64,000 nucleotides of DNA from Siccibacter turicensis LMG 23730 (GTDB lineage: Bacteria > Pseudomonadota > Gammaproteobacteria > Enterobacterales > Enterobacteriaceae): assembly GCF_000463155.2 (NCBI RefSeq), contig NZ_AWFZ01000028.1:570381-634380 (forward strand), written 5' to 3'. The notes below the pieces were generated by a model that made no database searches, was not told where the DNA came from, and saw only the letters and a program-made list of their open reading frames with translations. Below, one piece after another: positions 1-13,149 of this stretch; the first letter of the stretch is position 1; each line of letters begins with the position of its first letter. The translations under genes were made by a program, and so were the position numbers.

Positions 1-721
1 GCGGCGTGTTGAACATGGAGTCGTTTTCACTCAGCACGGTGTAGTCTAACACCGACGGGCAGGCGGTATGCGCCTTACCGAGCAGGTCCTCGCGCACGAC
101 AACCAGCGTCAGACCGGCCGGGCCAATGTTTTTCTGCGCGCCGGCGTAAATCACACCGAAACGGCTGACGTCCAGGGGGCCTGAAAGGATAGTGGAGGAG
201 AAGTCCGCCGCCACGATGGCATCGCCAAAGTCCGGGGTTTCGTCAATGGCAATACCATCGATGGTTTCATTCGGGCAGTAGTGCACGTAGGCGGCGTTGT
301 CGGAGAGCTGCCAGTCGCGCATCGGCTTCAGGGCACGCAGGCCGTCAACGGTGACTTTGGCATCGATAACGTTCGGCTGGCAGTACTTCTTCGCCTCTTT
401 CACGGCGCTGGCAGCCCAGTAGCCGCCGTCCACGTAGTCTGCGCGGGTGTTGTCGCCCAGCAGGTTTAACGGCAGCGCAGCAAACTGCCCGCGACCGCCG
501 CCGTGGCAGAAAAGAACTTTATAATTGGAAGGGATCTGCAGCAGGTCGCGAAAATCTTTTTCAGCCTCTTCGGCCACGTGAATAAACTCTTTACCGCGAT
601 GGCTGATTTCCATCACCGATGTGCCGAGCCCCTGCCAGTTAACTAACTCTTCCTGAGCCTGACGGAGCACGTCCGCTGGCAGCATCGCCGGACCAGAACT
701 GAAATTGTAGACCTGAGTCAT
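1..721 (-). CDS. serC: Phosphoserine aminotransferase SerC (3' end cut by window edge)
   Basis: PLP-dependent transaminase of serine biosynthesis; it converts 3-phosphohydroxypyruvate and glutamate to phosphoserine and 2-oxoglutarate in the cytoplasm, and also acts in pyridoxine synthesis. Translating the minus strand from the ATG at 719-721 gives [19 protein letters not shown], the typical SerC N-terminus. The PLP-lysine segment [10 protein letters not shown] follows, with the lysine at about residue 197. About 240 of the usual ~362 codons are inside the window; the C-terminus lies beyond position 1. In E. coli serC is followed by aroA, which would be just outside. No frameshift is seen in the visible part. 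Confidence 0.95.
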   Translation of the reverse strand, partial: MTQVYNFSSGPAMLPADVLRQAQEELVNWQGLGTSVMEISHRGKEFIHVAEEAEKDFRDLLQIPSNYKVLFCHGGGRGQFAALPLNLLGDNTRADYVDGGYWAASAVKEAKKYCQPNVIDAKVTVDGLRALKPMRDWQLSDNAAYVHYCPNETIDGIAIDETPDFGDAIVAADFSSTILSGPLDVSRFGVIYAGAQKNIGPAGLTLVVVREDLLGKAHTACPSVLDYTVLSENDSMFNTP

Positions 722-884
722 TTCCCTTCACCACGCTTGAAAGCAATAAGTTTTTACTGTGGCTATCGGTTTTATCATTGCGCCGCGGAGGCTGCAACGG
801 GTAATGCGGCCCGGGGCAGCAATGTGCGCAAAATCACACAACAGATTGTTCGGTCATCCCCGCTTCACGCCGTGAAATGCGCTG

Positions 885-1577
885 TCAGGTGACCCGTTTT
901 GCGATGCTCGCTTTCACCCAGACGTGGTTTGCGCAGCGCGGACAGGATTCTTTCGTTCCGGCGCGTAATATCACCACTTCACTGCAGCGGATACAGGCGT
1001 AGTGGCCATCCTCCGGCACCACCCGGAAACGCTCATTGCAGTACTCCGGTAAAATAGGCAGGCCCGGGCGTACCCCGTCGTCCGGGTAATAGTAAACGCT
1101 TATCTGTCCGTTGGTTTCCAGGATAGCCAGCCGCACCTGGCCAAGATGCTCCACGCCGCAGCCGCGCATCTCCATGAAGAATTCAAACTCGGTCAGGTTC
1201 TCGGCGTTAAGCTTGTCCCAGGCCAGTTCGCCCTCCTCCACCACGACCACCGGTTTCCCTTCAAAGAAATTTTCCATGCGTTCACTGTGGGTCATCAGCC
1301 AGATCACCAGCCGGTAGAGTACGGCCAGCGTGATGAACACCACCAGCACCGGGATCATCGGCACATCGTCGTAAAATGCCACGTCGCCTGCCGCCGAGCC
1401 GAGGGTGAGGATGATCAACACTTCAAACAGCGACATCTGCCGCACGCCGCGGCGCCCGGTCAGCTTCAGGAACAAAAAGACCAGAATAAAAGTGTAGAAA
1501 CTGCGGGTTGCCACTTCCCATAAAAAATCCGGCGGCACTTTGTCAAAGGCCATGCGCTGGATATCAAAGGTTTTCAT
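885..1577 (-). CDS. ycaP: DUF421 inner-membrane protein YcaP
   Basis: A 230-residue protein, the same length as E. coli YcaP. The N-terminal third has hydrophobic segments (about residues 20-95) and carries the DUF421/YetF-like segment TGRRGVRQMSLFEVLIILTL. A soluble domain follows. The last 40 residues contain two CxxC pairs (Cys195/Cys198 and Cys212/Cys215), which look like a zinc ribbon. The function is unknown; the family is membrane-anchored. It is divergent from ycaO and downstream of serC in the opposite direction of travel. The start ATG at 1575-1577 gives the conserved N-terminus. Confidence 0.9.
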   Translation of the reverse strand: MKTFDIQRMAFDKVPPDFLWEVATRSFYTFILVFLFLKLTGRRGVRQMSLFEVLIILTLGSAAGDVAFYDDVPMIPVLVVFITLAVLYRLVIWLMTHSERMENFFEGKPVVVVEEGELAWDKLNAENLTEFEFFMEMRGCGVEHLGQVRLAILETNGQISVYYYPDDGVRPGLPILPEYCNERFRVVPEDGHYACIRCSEVVILRAGTKESCPRCANHVWVKASIAKRVT

Positions 1578-1717
1578 TTTTATTTGCCATTACAGAGGGT
1601 TATTCAGCTTAATAATAGCCTTCAGAATTATTTTCGCCTGCGCCGCCGCGACGATAGCGCCTGTCAGCTAAAACCCGTATCATTGCGCACTTTGCGTACG
1701 ACTAAAGTGAACCCCTC

Positions 1718-3481
1718 ATGACTCAAACTTTCATCCCAGGCAAAGATGCCGCCCTGGAAGACTCCATCGCCCGTTTTCAAACGCAGCTGAGCAACCTTGG
1801 TTTCAACATCGAGGAAGCGTCGTGGCTGAATCCGGTGCCGAACGTCTGGTCCGTTCATATTCGCGATAAAGAGTGCGCGCTGTGCTTCACCAACGGCAAA
1901 GGTGCCACCAAAAAAGCGGCGCTGGCCTCTGCGCTGGGCGAGTACTTCGAGCGTCTCTCCACCAACTATTTCTTCGCCGATTTCTGGCTGGGCGATGCCA
2001 TCGCGAACGGTCCGTTTGTGCACTATCCCGATGAGAAGTGGTTCCCGCTGACGGACGATGATTCTCTGCCTGAGGGGATCCTGGATGCACGCCTGCGCGC
2101 TTTCTACGATCCGGAAAACGAGCTGGCGGCCAGCATGCTTATCGACCTTCAGTCCGGTAATGAAGATCGCGGCATCTGCGCCCTGCCGTTCACCCGCCAG
2201 TCTGACGAGCAGACCGTGTACATTCCGATGAACATCGTCGGTAACCTGTATGTTTCTAACGGCATGTCCGCGGGTAACACGCGCAATGAAGCGCGCGTGC
2301 AGGGGCTGTCTGAAGTGTTTGAGCGCCATATTAAAAACCGCATTATCGCCGAATCCATCAGCCTGCCGGAAATCCCGCAGGACGTACTGGCGCGCTACCC
2401 GGGCGTGGTGGAAGCGATTGAAAAACTCGAAGCCGAAGGTTTCCCGATTTTCGCCTATGACGGCTCGCTGGGCGGCAAATACCCGGTGATCTGCGTAGTG
2501 CTGTTCAACCCGGCCAACGGCACCTGCTTCGCCTCCTTCGGCGCGCACCCGGACTTCGGCGTGGCGCTGGAGCGTACCGTTACCGAACTGTTGCAGGGTC
2601 GCGGCCTGAAAGACCTTGATGTCTTCACCCCGCCGACGTTCGACGATGAAGAAGTGGCAGAGCACGCCAACCTGGAGACGCACTTTATCGACTCCAGCGG
2701 CCTTATCTCCTGGGATCTGTTTAAGCAGGATGCCGATTACCCGTTCGTTGACTGGAGCTTCTCCGGCACCACCGAGCAGGAGTTCGCGACCCTGATGGCG
2801 ATTTTCAAAGCGGAAGATAAAGACGTGTATATCGCCGACTATCAGCATCTGGACGTCTACGCCTGCCGTATTATCGTGCCCGGCATGTCTGACATCTATC
2901 CGGCGGAAGATCTGTGGCTGGCGAACAACAGCATGGGCGCGCACCTGCGCGAGACGATTTTGTCTCTGCCGGGCAGCGAGTGGGAGAAAGAGGACTACCT
3001 CAACCTTATCGCTCAGCTGGATGAAGAAGGCCATGACGACTTCACCCGCGTTCGCGAACTGCTGGGCATCGCCACCGGGAAAGATAACGGCTGGTATACC
3101 CTGCGTATCGGCGAGCTGAAAGCGATGCTGGCGCTGGCCGGCGGTGATATCGAACAGGCACTGATCTGGACCGAATGGACCATGGAGTTCAACGCGTCGC
3201 TGTTCAGTCCGGCGCGCGCCAACTACTACCGCTGCCTGCAAACCCTGCTGCTGCTGGCGATGGAAGAAGAGCGCGAGCCGCTGCAGTATCATCACGCCTT
3301 CGTACGTATGTTCGGTGCTGAAACCGTGGAAGCGGCAAGCGCGGCGCTGAGCGGTGAAGAGCCGTTCTATGACCTGCAGCCGGCGGACGGTACGCTGAGT
3401 GCTTTCCCGGCGCATCAGGCTCTGCTCGCGGCCTATGAGAAACTGCAGCGTGCCAAAGCAGCCTTCTGGAAAACAAACTAA
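1718..3481 (+). CDS. ycaO: YcaO, ATP-dependent cyclodehydratase-family protein (RimO accessory factor)
   Basis: A 587-residue member of the YcaO family (E. coli 586). In E. coli it is linked to beta-methylthiolation of ribosomal protein S12 by RimO. The YcaO ATP-binding domain spans roughly residues 60-390 and includes GKGATKKAALASALGEYFER and the segment EARVQGLSEVFERHIKNR. The C-terminal part is helical and repeat-like, consistent with the TPR-like tail of E. coli YcaO. No precursor peptide or partner dehydrogenase lies nearby, so this is the stand-alone YcaO type, not a thiazole/oxazole biosynthesis cluster. It lies upstream of focA-pflB as in E. coli, separated by a long regulatory gap. 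Confidence 0.93.
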   Translation: MTQTFIPGKDAALEDSIARFQTQLSNLGFNIEEASWLNPVPNVWSVHIRDKECALCFTNGKGATKKAALASALGEYFERLSTNYFFADFWLGDAIANGPFVHYPDEKWFPLTDDDSLPEGILDARLRAFYDPENELAASMLIDLQSGNEDRGICALPFTRQSDEQTVYIPMNIVGNLYVSNGMSAGNTRNEARVQGLSEVFERHIKNRIIAESISLPEIPQDVLARYPGVVEAIEKLEAEGFPIFAYDGSLGGKYPVICVVLFNPANGTCFASFGAHPDFGVALERTVTELLQGRGLKDLDVFTPPTFDDEEVAEHANLETHFIDSSGLISWDLFKQDADYPFVDWSFSGTTEQEFATLMAIFKAEDKDVYIADYQHLDVYACRIIVPGMSDIYPAEDLWLANNSMGAHLRETILSLPGSEWEKEDYLNLIAQLDEEGHDDFTRVRELLGIATGKDNGWYTLRIGELKAMLALAGGDIEQALIWTEWTMEFNASLFSPARANYYRCLQTLLLLAMEEEREPLQYHHAFVRMFGAETVEAASAALSGEEPFYDLQPADGTLSAFPAHQALLAAYEKLQRAKAAFWKTN

Positions 3482-3525
3482 GCGGTAATTGCGTTACGCA
3501 TTTTCCTTCTTACGAGGATAATTAC

Positions 3526-3556
3526 AGGGGCGGCAAATGTTGCCCCTTTATTATTA
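3526..3556 (+). terminator. Probable ycaO terminator
   Basis: A GC-rich imperfect hairpin, AGGGGC near 3526-3531 pairing with GCCCCT near 3542-3547, is followed by a T-rich run (TTTATTATTATT). It lies 45 bp after the ycaO stop, as expected for a Rho-independent terminator with a weak U-tract. Confidence 0.5.
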
Positions 3557-3879
3557 TTAAAATTAAAACGAAATAAATTTGTAACTGATAAGTTAACTAG
3601 TGGTTGAAGATAATTATTTTTCGAGAGAAATCGCAACCCTGGAGGCAGAATACCCCATTATAATTAACCATTTTTCATTTCCCGCCGCGCCTACTTTCAA
3701 CTCTTTTTGTAAAACTTAAAAAATATTTTCCCTTTAACTTACAAATATTTAGCAATAAAATTTCAATTAACCCCACCCCGCAAAGGGCTATAAATCTGGC
3801 GCTTTATGATCCATGTCAAATTTTGCTCTATAATGCTTTGTTAGTATCTCTTTGCCGACTTAATAAAGAGAGAGTTAGT
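3557..3879 (+). promoter_or_regulatory. focA-pflB upstream control region with FNR-like site
   Basis: This AT-rich stretch of about 320 bp carries no gene. At 3806-3819 ATGAT-CCAT-GTCAA matches the FNR palindrome TTGAT-N4-ATCAA at 8 of 10 positions. A TATAAT hexamer is at 3829-3834. A weaker TAGTAT at 3842-3847 lies about 29 bp from the FNR centre, the spacing of a class II FNR promoter. In E. coli the operon has several promoters activated by FNR and ArcA under anaerobiosis. The assignment of the start site here is inference. Confidence 0.6.
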
Positions 3880-4737
3880 GTGAAAGCTGACAACCCTTTT
3901 GATCTTTTACTTCCAGCAGCGATGGCGAAAGTCGCCGAAGAAGCCGGAGTTTATAAAGCAACGAAGCATCCGCTGAAAACCTTTTATCTGGCCATTACCG
4001 CGGGCGTTTTTATCTCAATTGCCTTTGTTTTTTATATCACTGCCACAACCGGTACCGCTGCGATGCCTTTTGGTATTGCGAAACTGATTGGCGGCATCTG
4101 TTTTTCCCTGGGTTTGATTTTATGCGTTATCTGCGGTGCGGATCTGTTTACCTCTACGGTACTGATTGTCGTGGCGAAAGCCAGCGGACGCATCACATGG
4201 GGGCAGTTAGGCCGCAACTGGCTTAACGTCTACGTCGGTAACCTGATTGGTGCACTCCTGTTCGTCCTGCTGATGTGGTTGGCCGGCGAGCATATGGTCG
4301 CTAACGGCGCATGGGGAATGAACGTACTCCAAACGGCGGACCACAAGCTGCATCACACGTTTATCGAAGCGGTAAGCCTCGGTATCCTGGCAAACCTGAT
4401 GGTGTGTCTTGCCGTGTGGATGAGCTATTCCGGCCGCAGTCTGGTCGATAAAGCCTTCATCATGGTTCTGCCGGTAGGCATGTTTGTTGCCAGCGGCTTT
4501 GAACACAGCATCGCGAATATGTTCATGATCCCAATGGGGATTGTTATTCGCCACTTTGCCAGCCCGGAGTTCTGGAGCGCGGTTGGCTCCTCTCCGGAAA
4601 GTTTTCCACATCTGACTATCATGAACTTCATCACCGACAATCTTATCCCGGTGACTATCGGGAACATCATTGGTGGGGGTTTGCTGGTTGGGTTGACGTA
4701 CTGGGTAATTTACCTGCGTGGCGACGATCACCGTTGA
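3880..4737 (+). CDS. focA: Formate channel FocA
   Basis: Pentameric inner-membrane formate/nitrite-family channel that passes formate in both directions during mixed-acid fermentation. Starting at the GTG at 3880 gives MKADNPFDLLLPAAMAKVAEE and 285 residues, identical to the E. coli length; an upstream in-frame ATG at 3823 would add 19 residues overlapping the promoter and is rejected. Six membrane segments are evident. FNT-family signatures include the loop FGIAKLIGGICFSLGLIL and the pore-histidine segment SGFEHSIANMFMIPMG. It is followed 47 bp later by pflB, forming the classical focA-pflB operon. Confidence 0.96.
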   Translation: MKADNPFDLLLPAAMAKVAEEAGVYKATKHPLKTFYLAITAGVFISIAFVFYITATTGTAAMPFGIAKLIGGICFSLGLILCVICGADLFTSTVLIVVAKASGRITWGQLGRNWLNVYVGNLIGALLFVLLMWLAGEHMVANGAWGMNVLQTADHKLHHTFIEAVSLGILANLMVCLAVWMSYSGRSLVDKAFIMVLPVGMFVASGFEHSIANMFMIPMGIVIRHFASPEFWSAVGSSPESFPHLTIMNFITDNLIPVTIGNIIGGGLLVGLTYWVIYLRGDDHR

Positions 4738-4784
4738 TTGCGTCGTGCAGTAATAAGAAATCCACTTAAGAAGGTAGGTGTTAC

Positions 4785-7067
<2,283 letters not shown>

Positions 7068-7096
7068 TTCACGGTCGGACTGAAAAAGCGTACAAT

Positions 7097-7124
7097 AAAG
7101 GCTCCACAACCGTGGGGCCTTTTT
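7097..7124 (+). terminator. pflB terminator
   Basis: A hairpin AGGCTCCAC (7099-7107) / GTGGGGCCT (7112-7120), with one G-T wobble and loop AACC, is flanked by A- and T-runs. It separates pflB from pflA. Confidence 0.85.
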
Positions 7125-7270
7125 ATCACCCTTCTCCATAGCCTGTTTTGTCAGTTATCTATAGTTATGGATATCCGCCAAAACAGACTCGACACAACCT
7201 TCCGCCTTCGGGCCGGCAGCCGTTGTGCATATACATGGTCACGGAAGGCCGTTGTTGGAGAACCACCGCA

Positions 7271-8011
7271 ATGTCAGTTATTGGTCGCATTCACTCATTT
7301 GAATCCTGTGGCACCGTTGACGGCCCGGGCATCCGCTTTATCACCTTCTTCCAGGGCTGCCTGATGCGCTGCCTCTATTGCCACAACCGCGATACCTGGG
7401 ACACCCACGGCGGCACGGAGATTACCGTTGAAGAGCTGATGAAAGAGGTCGTCACCTATCGCCACTTTATGAACGCCTCCGGCGGCGGCGTGACCGCGTC
7501 CGGCGGAGAGGCCATCCTGCAGGCCGAATTCGTGCGCGACTGGTTCCGCGCCTGCCACAAAGAAGGCATCCACACCTGTCTGGATACCAATGGCTTTGTA
7601 CGCCGCTACGATCCGGTGATCGATGAACTGCTCGAGGTCACCGATCTGGTGATGCTGGACCTTAAGCAGATGAACGATGAGATCCACCAGAACCTGGTGG
7701 GTGTCTCCAATCAGCGCACGCTGGAGTTCGCAAAGTATCTCGCTAATAAAAATATTAAGGTCTGGATCCGCTACGTGGTGGTGCCAGGCTGGTCAGACGA
7801 TGATGACTCCGCGCACCGGCTGGGCGAGTTCACCCGCGATATGGGCAACGTCGAAAAAATCGAACTGCTGCCCTACCATGAACTCGGCAAGCACAAGTGG
7901 GTTGCTATGGGCGAAGAGTACAAGCTGGATGGCGTGAAGCCGCCGAAGAAAGAGACCATGGAGCGCGTGAAAGGCATCCTCGAGCAGTACGGTCACAAAG
8001 TGATGTACTGA
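7271..8011 (+). CDS. pflA: Pyruvate formate-lyase 1 activating enzyme PflA
   Basis: Radical-SAM activase that installs the glycyl radical on PflB using S-adenosylmethionine and reduced flavodoxin. The 246-residue product from the ATG at 7271 matches E. coli in length. The [4Fe-4S] motif CLMRCLYC gives Cys30, Cys34 and Cys37. The glycine-rich segment [16 protein letters not shown] is the SAM-binding region of the family. An in-frame upstream start at 7148 would add 41 unrelated residues and was not chosen. The gene follows the pflB terminator, so it probably has its own promoter in the 7125-7270 gap. Confidence 0.96.
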   Translation: MSVIGRIHSFESCGTVDGPGIRFITFFQGCLMRCLYCHNRDTWDTHGGTEITVEELMKEVVTYRHFMNASGGGVTASGGEAILQAEFVRDWFRACHKEGIHTCLDTNGFVRRYDPVIDELLEVTDLVMLDLKQMNDEIHQNLVGVSNQRTLEFAKYLANKNIKVWIRYVVVPGWSDDDDSAHRLGEFTRDMGNVEKIELLPYHELGKHKWVAMGEEYKLDGVKPPKKETMERVKGILEQYGHKVMY

Positions 8012-8025
8012 GTCTCTGCAGAGAC

Positions 8026-8053
8026 AAAAAAGCCTGTCATTGACAGGCTTTTA
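8026..8053. terminator. Bidirectional terminator between pflA and ycaD
   Basis: A perfect 8-bp stem, AGCCTGTC (8031-8038) / GACAGGCT (8042-8049) with a 3-nt loop, has A-runs on the left and T-runs on the right. It can therefore terminate both convergent genes. Confidence 0.85.
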
Positions 8054-8073
8054 TATGGGCGTTACGCCGCGTT

Positions 8074-9222
8074 TCAGGCATGCGCCACCGGCGTGGGATG
8101 CTCGCCGGCTTTACGCAGCAGCATCAGCAGGTAGATAAACGCTACGCTGGCAATCATGATGAACAGCAGGTTGTCAGAGTAGCTCTGCATCAGCACCGCG
8201 GTTAACGTCGGGCCAAGCAGGCTGCCGATGGTATAGCTCAGCAGCAGCGCCTGGTTCATGGCAACCAGCTGATGATGTTCCACCTTCTCGCAGGCCCAGG
8301 CCATCGCCACCGGATAGAGCGTGAAGCCCGCCGCGCCGAGAATAAACAGCGCCGGCCCCATTGCCGCATTGCTGAGCATGGCGAGGCAGCCCATGATCAC
8401 GACAAACACCTGCACGCGCAGCACCAGCAGACGACCAAACCGGTCCGCCAGGCGGCCAATCGGCCACTGTCCCAGAATACCGGCGCTCACCATAACGGCC
8501 ATCCAGAAGCCAATTCCGGAATCGCTGACGCCCTGATGGTTCAGCCAGAGCGGCATCAGACCATACAGCGAGCCAAGCACGATACCGGAAATAATGCAGC
8601 CGTTAACGCCCAGACGTGCCTGACGCAGGCGCAGCATCGGCCAGATATGGGACGCCTCCTGATGCTCGCTACGCTCGTTCACAATGCGGGTGAACAGCAG
8701 TGGCAGGATAGCGGCCAGTACCAGGCCCGTCACCCACGGCAGCACGTCCATCAGACCGGTAGGAGCTTTGCTGACCAGCAGCTGGCCCAGCACGGTTCCC
8801 ACGTAATACACCATCATATACGCCGCCAGCAGGCGTCCACGGTTACGTGAGGTGCCGCTGCACATCAGTGCGCTTTCGACCACGACCCAAATCATGGCGC
8901 AGCCTACCCCAGCGATAAAGCGCCAGCTCAGCCAGCTCCAGAACCCCACGGTAATGCCCAGCCCGACGCAGCCCACGGCAAAGATCGCCGAGGCGATGTA
9001 GTAGCTATGGTTAAATCCAAAGCGTTTGATCAGCGCCCCGGCAACCAGCGTACCCAGCAGGTTGCCGGTGAAATAGGATGATCCGACCATGCCCACCTGC
9101 CAGGTAGGCATGTTTTCATGGGCGAGCCAGAGCGGTACCAGGGTGTTCAGCACCGCGATAGCCAGGGTCAACAAAAGCAGGCCACAGAGCAATAACAGCA
9201 CTGGCCGGGTGTAAGTGGTCAT
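8074..9222 (-). CDS. ycaD: MFS transporter YcaD
   Basis: A 382-residue, 12-helix major facilitator protein, the same length as E. coli YcaD. It has the MFS loop-2 region [18 protein letters not shown] and the mid-protein loop [14 protein letters not shown]. Substrate is unknown; the family includes drug/proton antiporter-like members but nothing here fixes the specificity. It is convergent with pflA. In E. coli the neighbourhood also holds ycaM, ycaN and ycaK on one side and ycaC and dmsABC on the other; all are absent here. Confidence 0.9.
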   Translation of the reverse strand: MTTYTRPVLLLLCGLLLLTLAIAVLNTLVPLWLAHENMPTWQVGMVGSSYFTGNLLGTLVAGALIKRFGFNHSYYIASAIFAVGCVGLGITVGFWSWLSWRFIAGVGCAMIWVVVESALMCSGTSRNRGRLLAAYMMVYYVGTVLGQLLVSKAPTGLMDVLPWVTGLVLAAILPLLFTRIVNERSEHQEASHIWPMLRLRQARLGVNGCIISGIVLGSLYGLMPLWLNHQGVSDSGIGFWMAVMVSAGILGQWPIGRLADRFGRLLVLRVQVFVVIMGCLAMLSNAAMGPALFILGAAGFTLYPVAMAWACEKVEHHQLVAMNQALLLSYTIGSLLGPTLTAVLMQSYSDNLLFIMIASVAFIYLLMLLRKAGEHPTPVAHA

Positions 9223-9512
9223 GGATTAAAACCGTGAGGAAGTTCAGAATTCGTGCGCATCATGCCACCGCCAAAAACATTGTCAATCCACCCGAAATGG
9301 CGCGAAATGGGTTTTCAGCCCCGACGATTTGATTCGTTCATCCACTTAACCAACCGGCTGTGTTAATCCGGGGTTATCTCATTGATTTAGTGAATGTTTA
9401 CCAGAAAGGCGACGAGCATCATCAGTAGAAAAATTTCATCAATCTTTCAACGATATAAATCACCTCGGGGGGTAACTGCATAGAGAGCGGGAAGCGGAGT
9501 AAAGCAGAAAAT
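9223..9512. other. ycaD-serS intergenic region
   Basis: No coding signal is seen. It should contain the ycaD promoter on the minus strand. This is where E. coli carries ycaC and dmsABC (anaerobic DMSO reductase), of which no remnant is visible. Confidence 0.5.
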
Positions 9513-9539
9513 AAAAAAGCGCCCGCAGGCGCTTTTTTA
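9513..9539 (-). terminator. serS terminator
   Basis: The hairpin AAGCGCC/GGCGCTT with loop CGCA sits between an A-run and a T-run. It lies about 20 bp downstream of the serS stop on the minus strand. Confidence 0.85.
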
Positions 9540-9557
9540 ATGATGATCAAAGGTCGC

Positions 9558-11033
<1,476 letters not shown>

Positions 11034-11050
11034 TTACCGCAAGGCCTGCG

Positions 11051-12394
11051 CTAACGGTAGCGTTTTGTGGGGCTTTTCTGATCCTGTTCAGCAAGCCAGG
11101 CGAGCTTTTCGCCAATTTTGCCTTCAAGACCTCTGTTTGTCGGGCGATAGTAGCGCGTTTGTGCCATTTCAGCCGGGAAGTAGTCCTCGCCTGCGGCATA
11201 GGCGTTGGGCTCGTCATGCGCGTAGCGGTATTCGTCCCCGTAGCCCATCTCTTTCATCAGCTTCGTCGGGGCATTGCGCAGATGCGGCGGCACGTCATAG
11301 TCGGGCCGATCGCGGGCGTCGCGCAGCGCGGCTTTGAAGGCGGTGTAGACGGCGTTACTTTTCGGGGCGCAGGCGAGATAGACGATGGCTTGCGCGATCG
11401 CGCGCTCGCCCTCTGCCGGGCCGACACGAGTGAAGCAATCCCATGCCGAGATCGCCACCTGCATGGCACGCGGATCGGCATTGCCCACGTCTTCAGAGGC
11501 GATGGCGAGGCAGCGGCGCGCGACATAAAGGGGGTCGCCGCCGGCCGAGATGATGCGTGCATACCAGTAGAGCGCCGCATCCGGTGCCGACCCACGCACT
11601 GATTTGTGCAGGGCGGAGATCAGGTCGTAAAACCGGTCGCCTTTGTTATCAAAACGCGCGCTGCGTTCGCCGGCAATTTCGGTAAGCAGCGCCGGGAGCA
11701 GCACGCGCTTGCCGCTGGCATCGTTCTCTGCCATGTCGGCCATCATTTCCAGCGTGTTGAGCGCTCTACGCGCATCGCCGTTGACCAGCTCGGCAATGGC
11801 ACGCCGCGTCTCATCCGGCAGAACGATATCCTGCCCGCCGTAGCCGCGTGCGTTATCCTGCATCGCCTGATCGAGCACCTGCTCAATATCCTCGGTGGTC
11901 AGCGATTTCAACAGGTAGACGCGCGCCCGGGAAAGCAGTGCAGAATTGAGCTCGAACGACGGGTTTTCGGTGGTCGCCCCGATAAAGGTGATGGTGCCAT
12001 CTTCTATATGCGGCAGAAAGGCATCCTGCTGGCTTTTATTGAAGCGGTGAACCTCATCAACAAACAGAATGGTGCGGCGCCCGGCGTTGCGGCTCTGCCG
12101 CGCCCGTTCAATGGCCTCGCGGATCTCTTTCACTCCGGAGGTCACCGCGGAGATACGCTCCACGTCGGCATCGGCGTAGCGGGCAATCACTTCCGCAAGC
12201 GTGGTTTTGCCGGTGCCCGGCGGCCCCCATAAAATCATGGAGTGAAGATGGCCAGCTTCGATAGCCCGGGGCAGCGGTTTACCGGGCGCCAGCAGATGCT
12301 GTTGCCCGATATACTGCGCTAAATTTTCTGGCCGCATACGTGCGGCCAGAGGCTGGAAGGAATTCTCAGAAAAATCGAGCGACAGATTGCTCAC
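11051..12394 (-). CDS. rarA: Replication-associated recombination AAA+ ATPase RarA
   Basis: A 447-residue clamp-loader-like AAA+ protein (MgsA/WRNIP1 family) acting at stalled forks. The Walker A GPPGTGKT is at residues 57-64 and Walker B FVDEVHRF is about 60 residues later. The C-terminal half has the conserved [18 protein letters not shown] and [21 protein letters not shown]-like tetramerisation region. The start is a GTG at 12392-12394 preceded by AGAGG, giving [13 protein letters not shown] as in E. coli. It begins 8 bp after the lolA stop, so lolA-rarA-serS probably form one transcription unit. Confidence 0.95.
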   Translation of the reverse strand: MSNLSLDFSENSFQPLAARMRPENLAQYIGQQHLLAPGKPLPRAIEAGHLHSMILWGPPGTGKTTLAEVIARYADADVERISAVTSGVKEIREAIERARQSRNAGRRTILFVDEVHRFNKSQQDAFLPHIEDGTITFIGATTENPSFELNSALLSRARVYLLKSLTTEDIEQVLDQAMQDNARGYGGQDIVLPDETRRAIAELVNGDARRALNTLEMMADMAENDASGKRVLLPALLTEIAGERSARFDNKGDRFYDLISALHKSVRGSAPDAALYWYARIISAGGDPLYVARRCLAIASEDVGNADPRAMQVAISAWDCFTRVGPAEGERAIAQAIVYLACAPKSNAVYTAFKAALRDARDRPDYDVPPHLRNAPTKLMKEMGYGDEYRYAHDEPNAYAAGEDYFPAEMAQTRYYRPTNRGLEGKIGEKLAWLAEQDQKSPTKRYR

Positions 12395-12402
12395 TCAGAC
12401 CT

Positions 12403-13014
12403 CTACTTGCGTTGGTCATCCACCGTCACGCCCTGCGGCGGTGTGAAGGTAAATTTGCTGGCATCCACGGCGCCATTCTGCTGCGATTTGAGCGAATAGC
12501 TGCTGCGCTGGTCATCCTGCTCCACCGCGCTGAACTGATTGATGGTGCCATTGCTGCTCACGTTGATGGTGAACTGCTTCAGGTTGCCGCTTCCGGATTT
12601 CGGCGTCAGCACAAAGTCATCGCCGTTTTGCTTGATGTTGTACTGCTGCCAGTCGCTGCTCTGGTTACGGGCAATCAGCATAAACGGCGTATTGCCGGTG
12701 GCGTCTTTCAGCCAGGTGGCACTGGCCTGTTCCACGAACGGGTTGTAGAACCACAGCGTTTTCCCATCGGAGATGAGCACGCTTTCGTCCGGCTGGGTCA
12801 TATGCCAGTTGAACAGGTTCGGACGTTTAACCCACAGATCGCCCTGACCTTCCTGTACCGCCGCTCCGCTACCATCCGTTACCTTCTGGGTGAAGCTGGC
12901 GTGGAAGCTCCCTACTTTATCAAGACGGCTTTTCAGATCGCTTGCCGCGTCGGCCCAGACACTGCTGGCGACAAAGCTAGACAGCAGTGCACAGGTAATC
13001 GCCAATTTTTTCAT
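12403..13014 (-). CDS. lolA: Outer-membrane lipoprotein carrier LolA
   Basis: Periplasmic chaperone that accepts lipoproteins from LolCDE and hands them to LolB. The product has 203 residues from the ATG at 13012-13014, equal to E. coli. The first 21 residues are a Sec signal peptide ending SSVWA before DAASD. The hydrophobic-cavity beta-barrel sequence is well conserved (for example [15 protein letters not shown]). An upstream in-frame ATG would add 24 residues before the signal peptide and is rejected. It follows ftsK in the same direction, 135 bp downstream. Confidence 0.96.
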   Translation of the reverse strand: MKKLAITCALLSSFVASSVWADAASDLKSRLDKVGSFHASFTQKVTDGSGAAVQEGQGDLWVKRPNLFNWHMTQPDESVLISDGKTLWFYNPFVEQASATWLKDATGNTPFMLIARNQSSDWQQYNIKQNGDDFVLTPKSGSGNLKQFTINVSSNGTINQFSAVEQDDQRSSYSLKSQQNGAVDASKFTFTPPQGVTVDDQRK

Positions 13015-13149
13015 TTTTATTCTCCAGTGTTCACTAGCCCACCATGCAGGCCTTCTGTCAGATACTGTAGCCACATACTGGCCCACTCCGACAGGAGAAA
13101 ATGCCTGGTTTTCGGCGGTTTACCGATCTTTGCACAGGTTGCGCGTTAT

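Noticed and set aside
1664-3415. A 583-codon open frame antisense to ycaO, and similar long antisense frames opposite pflB (5022-7139), ftsK (13819-15498) and others
   Set aside because: They are mirror frames produced by GC-rich codon usage in well-conserved genes on the other strand, with no recognisable domains and no ribosome-binding sites.
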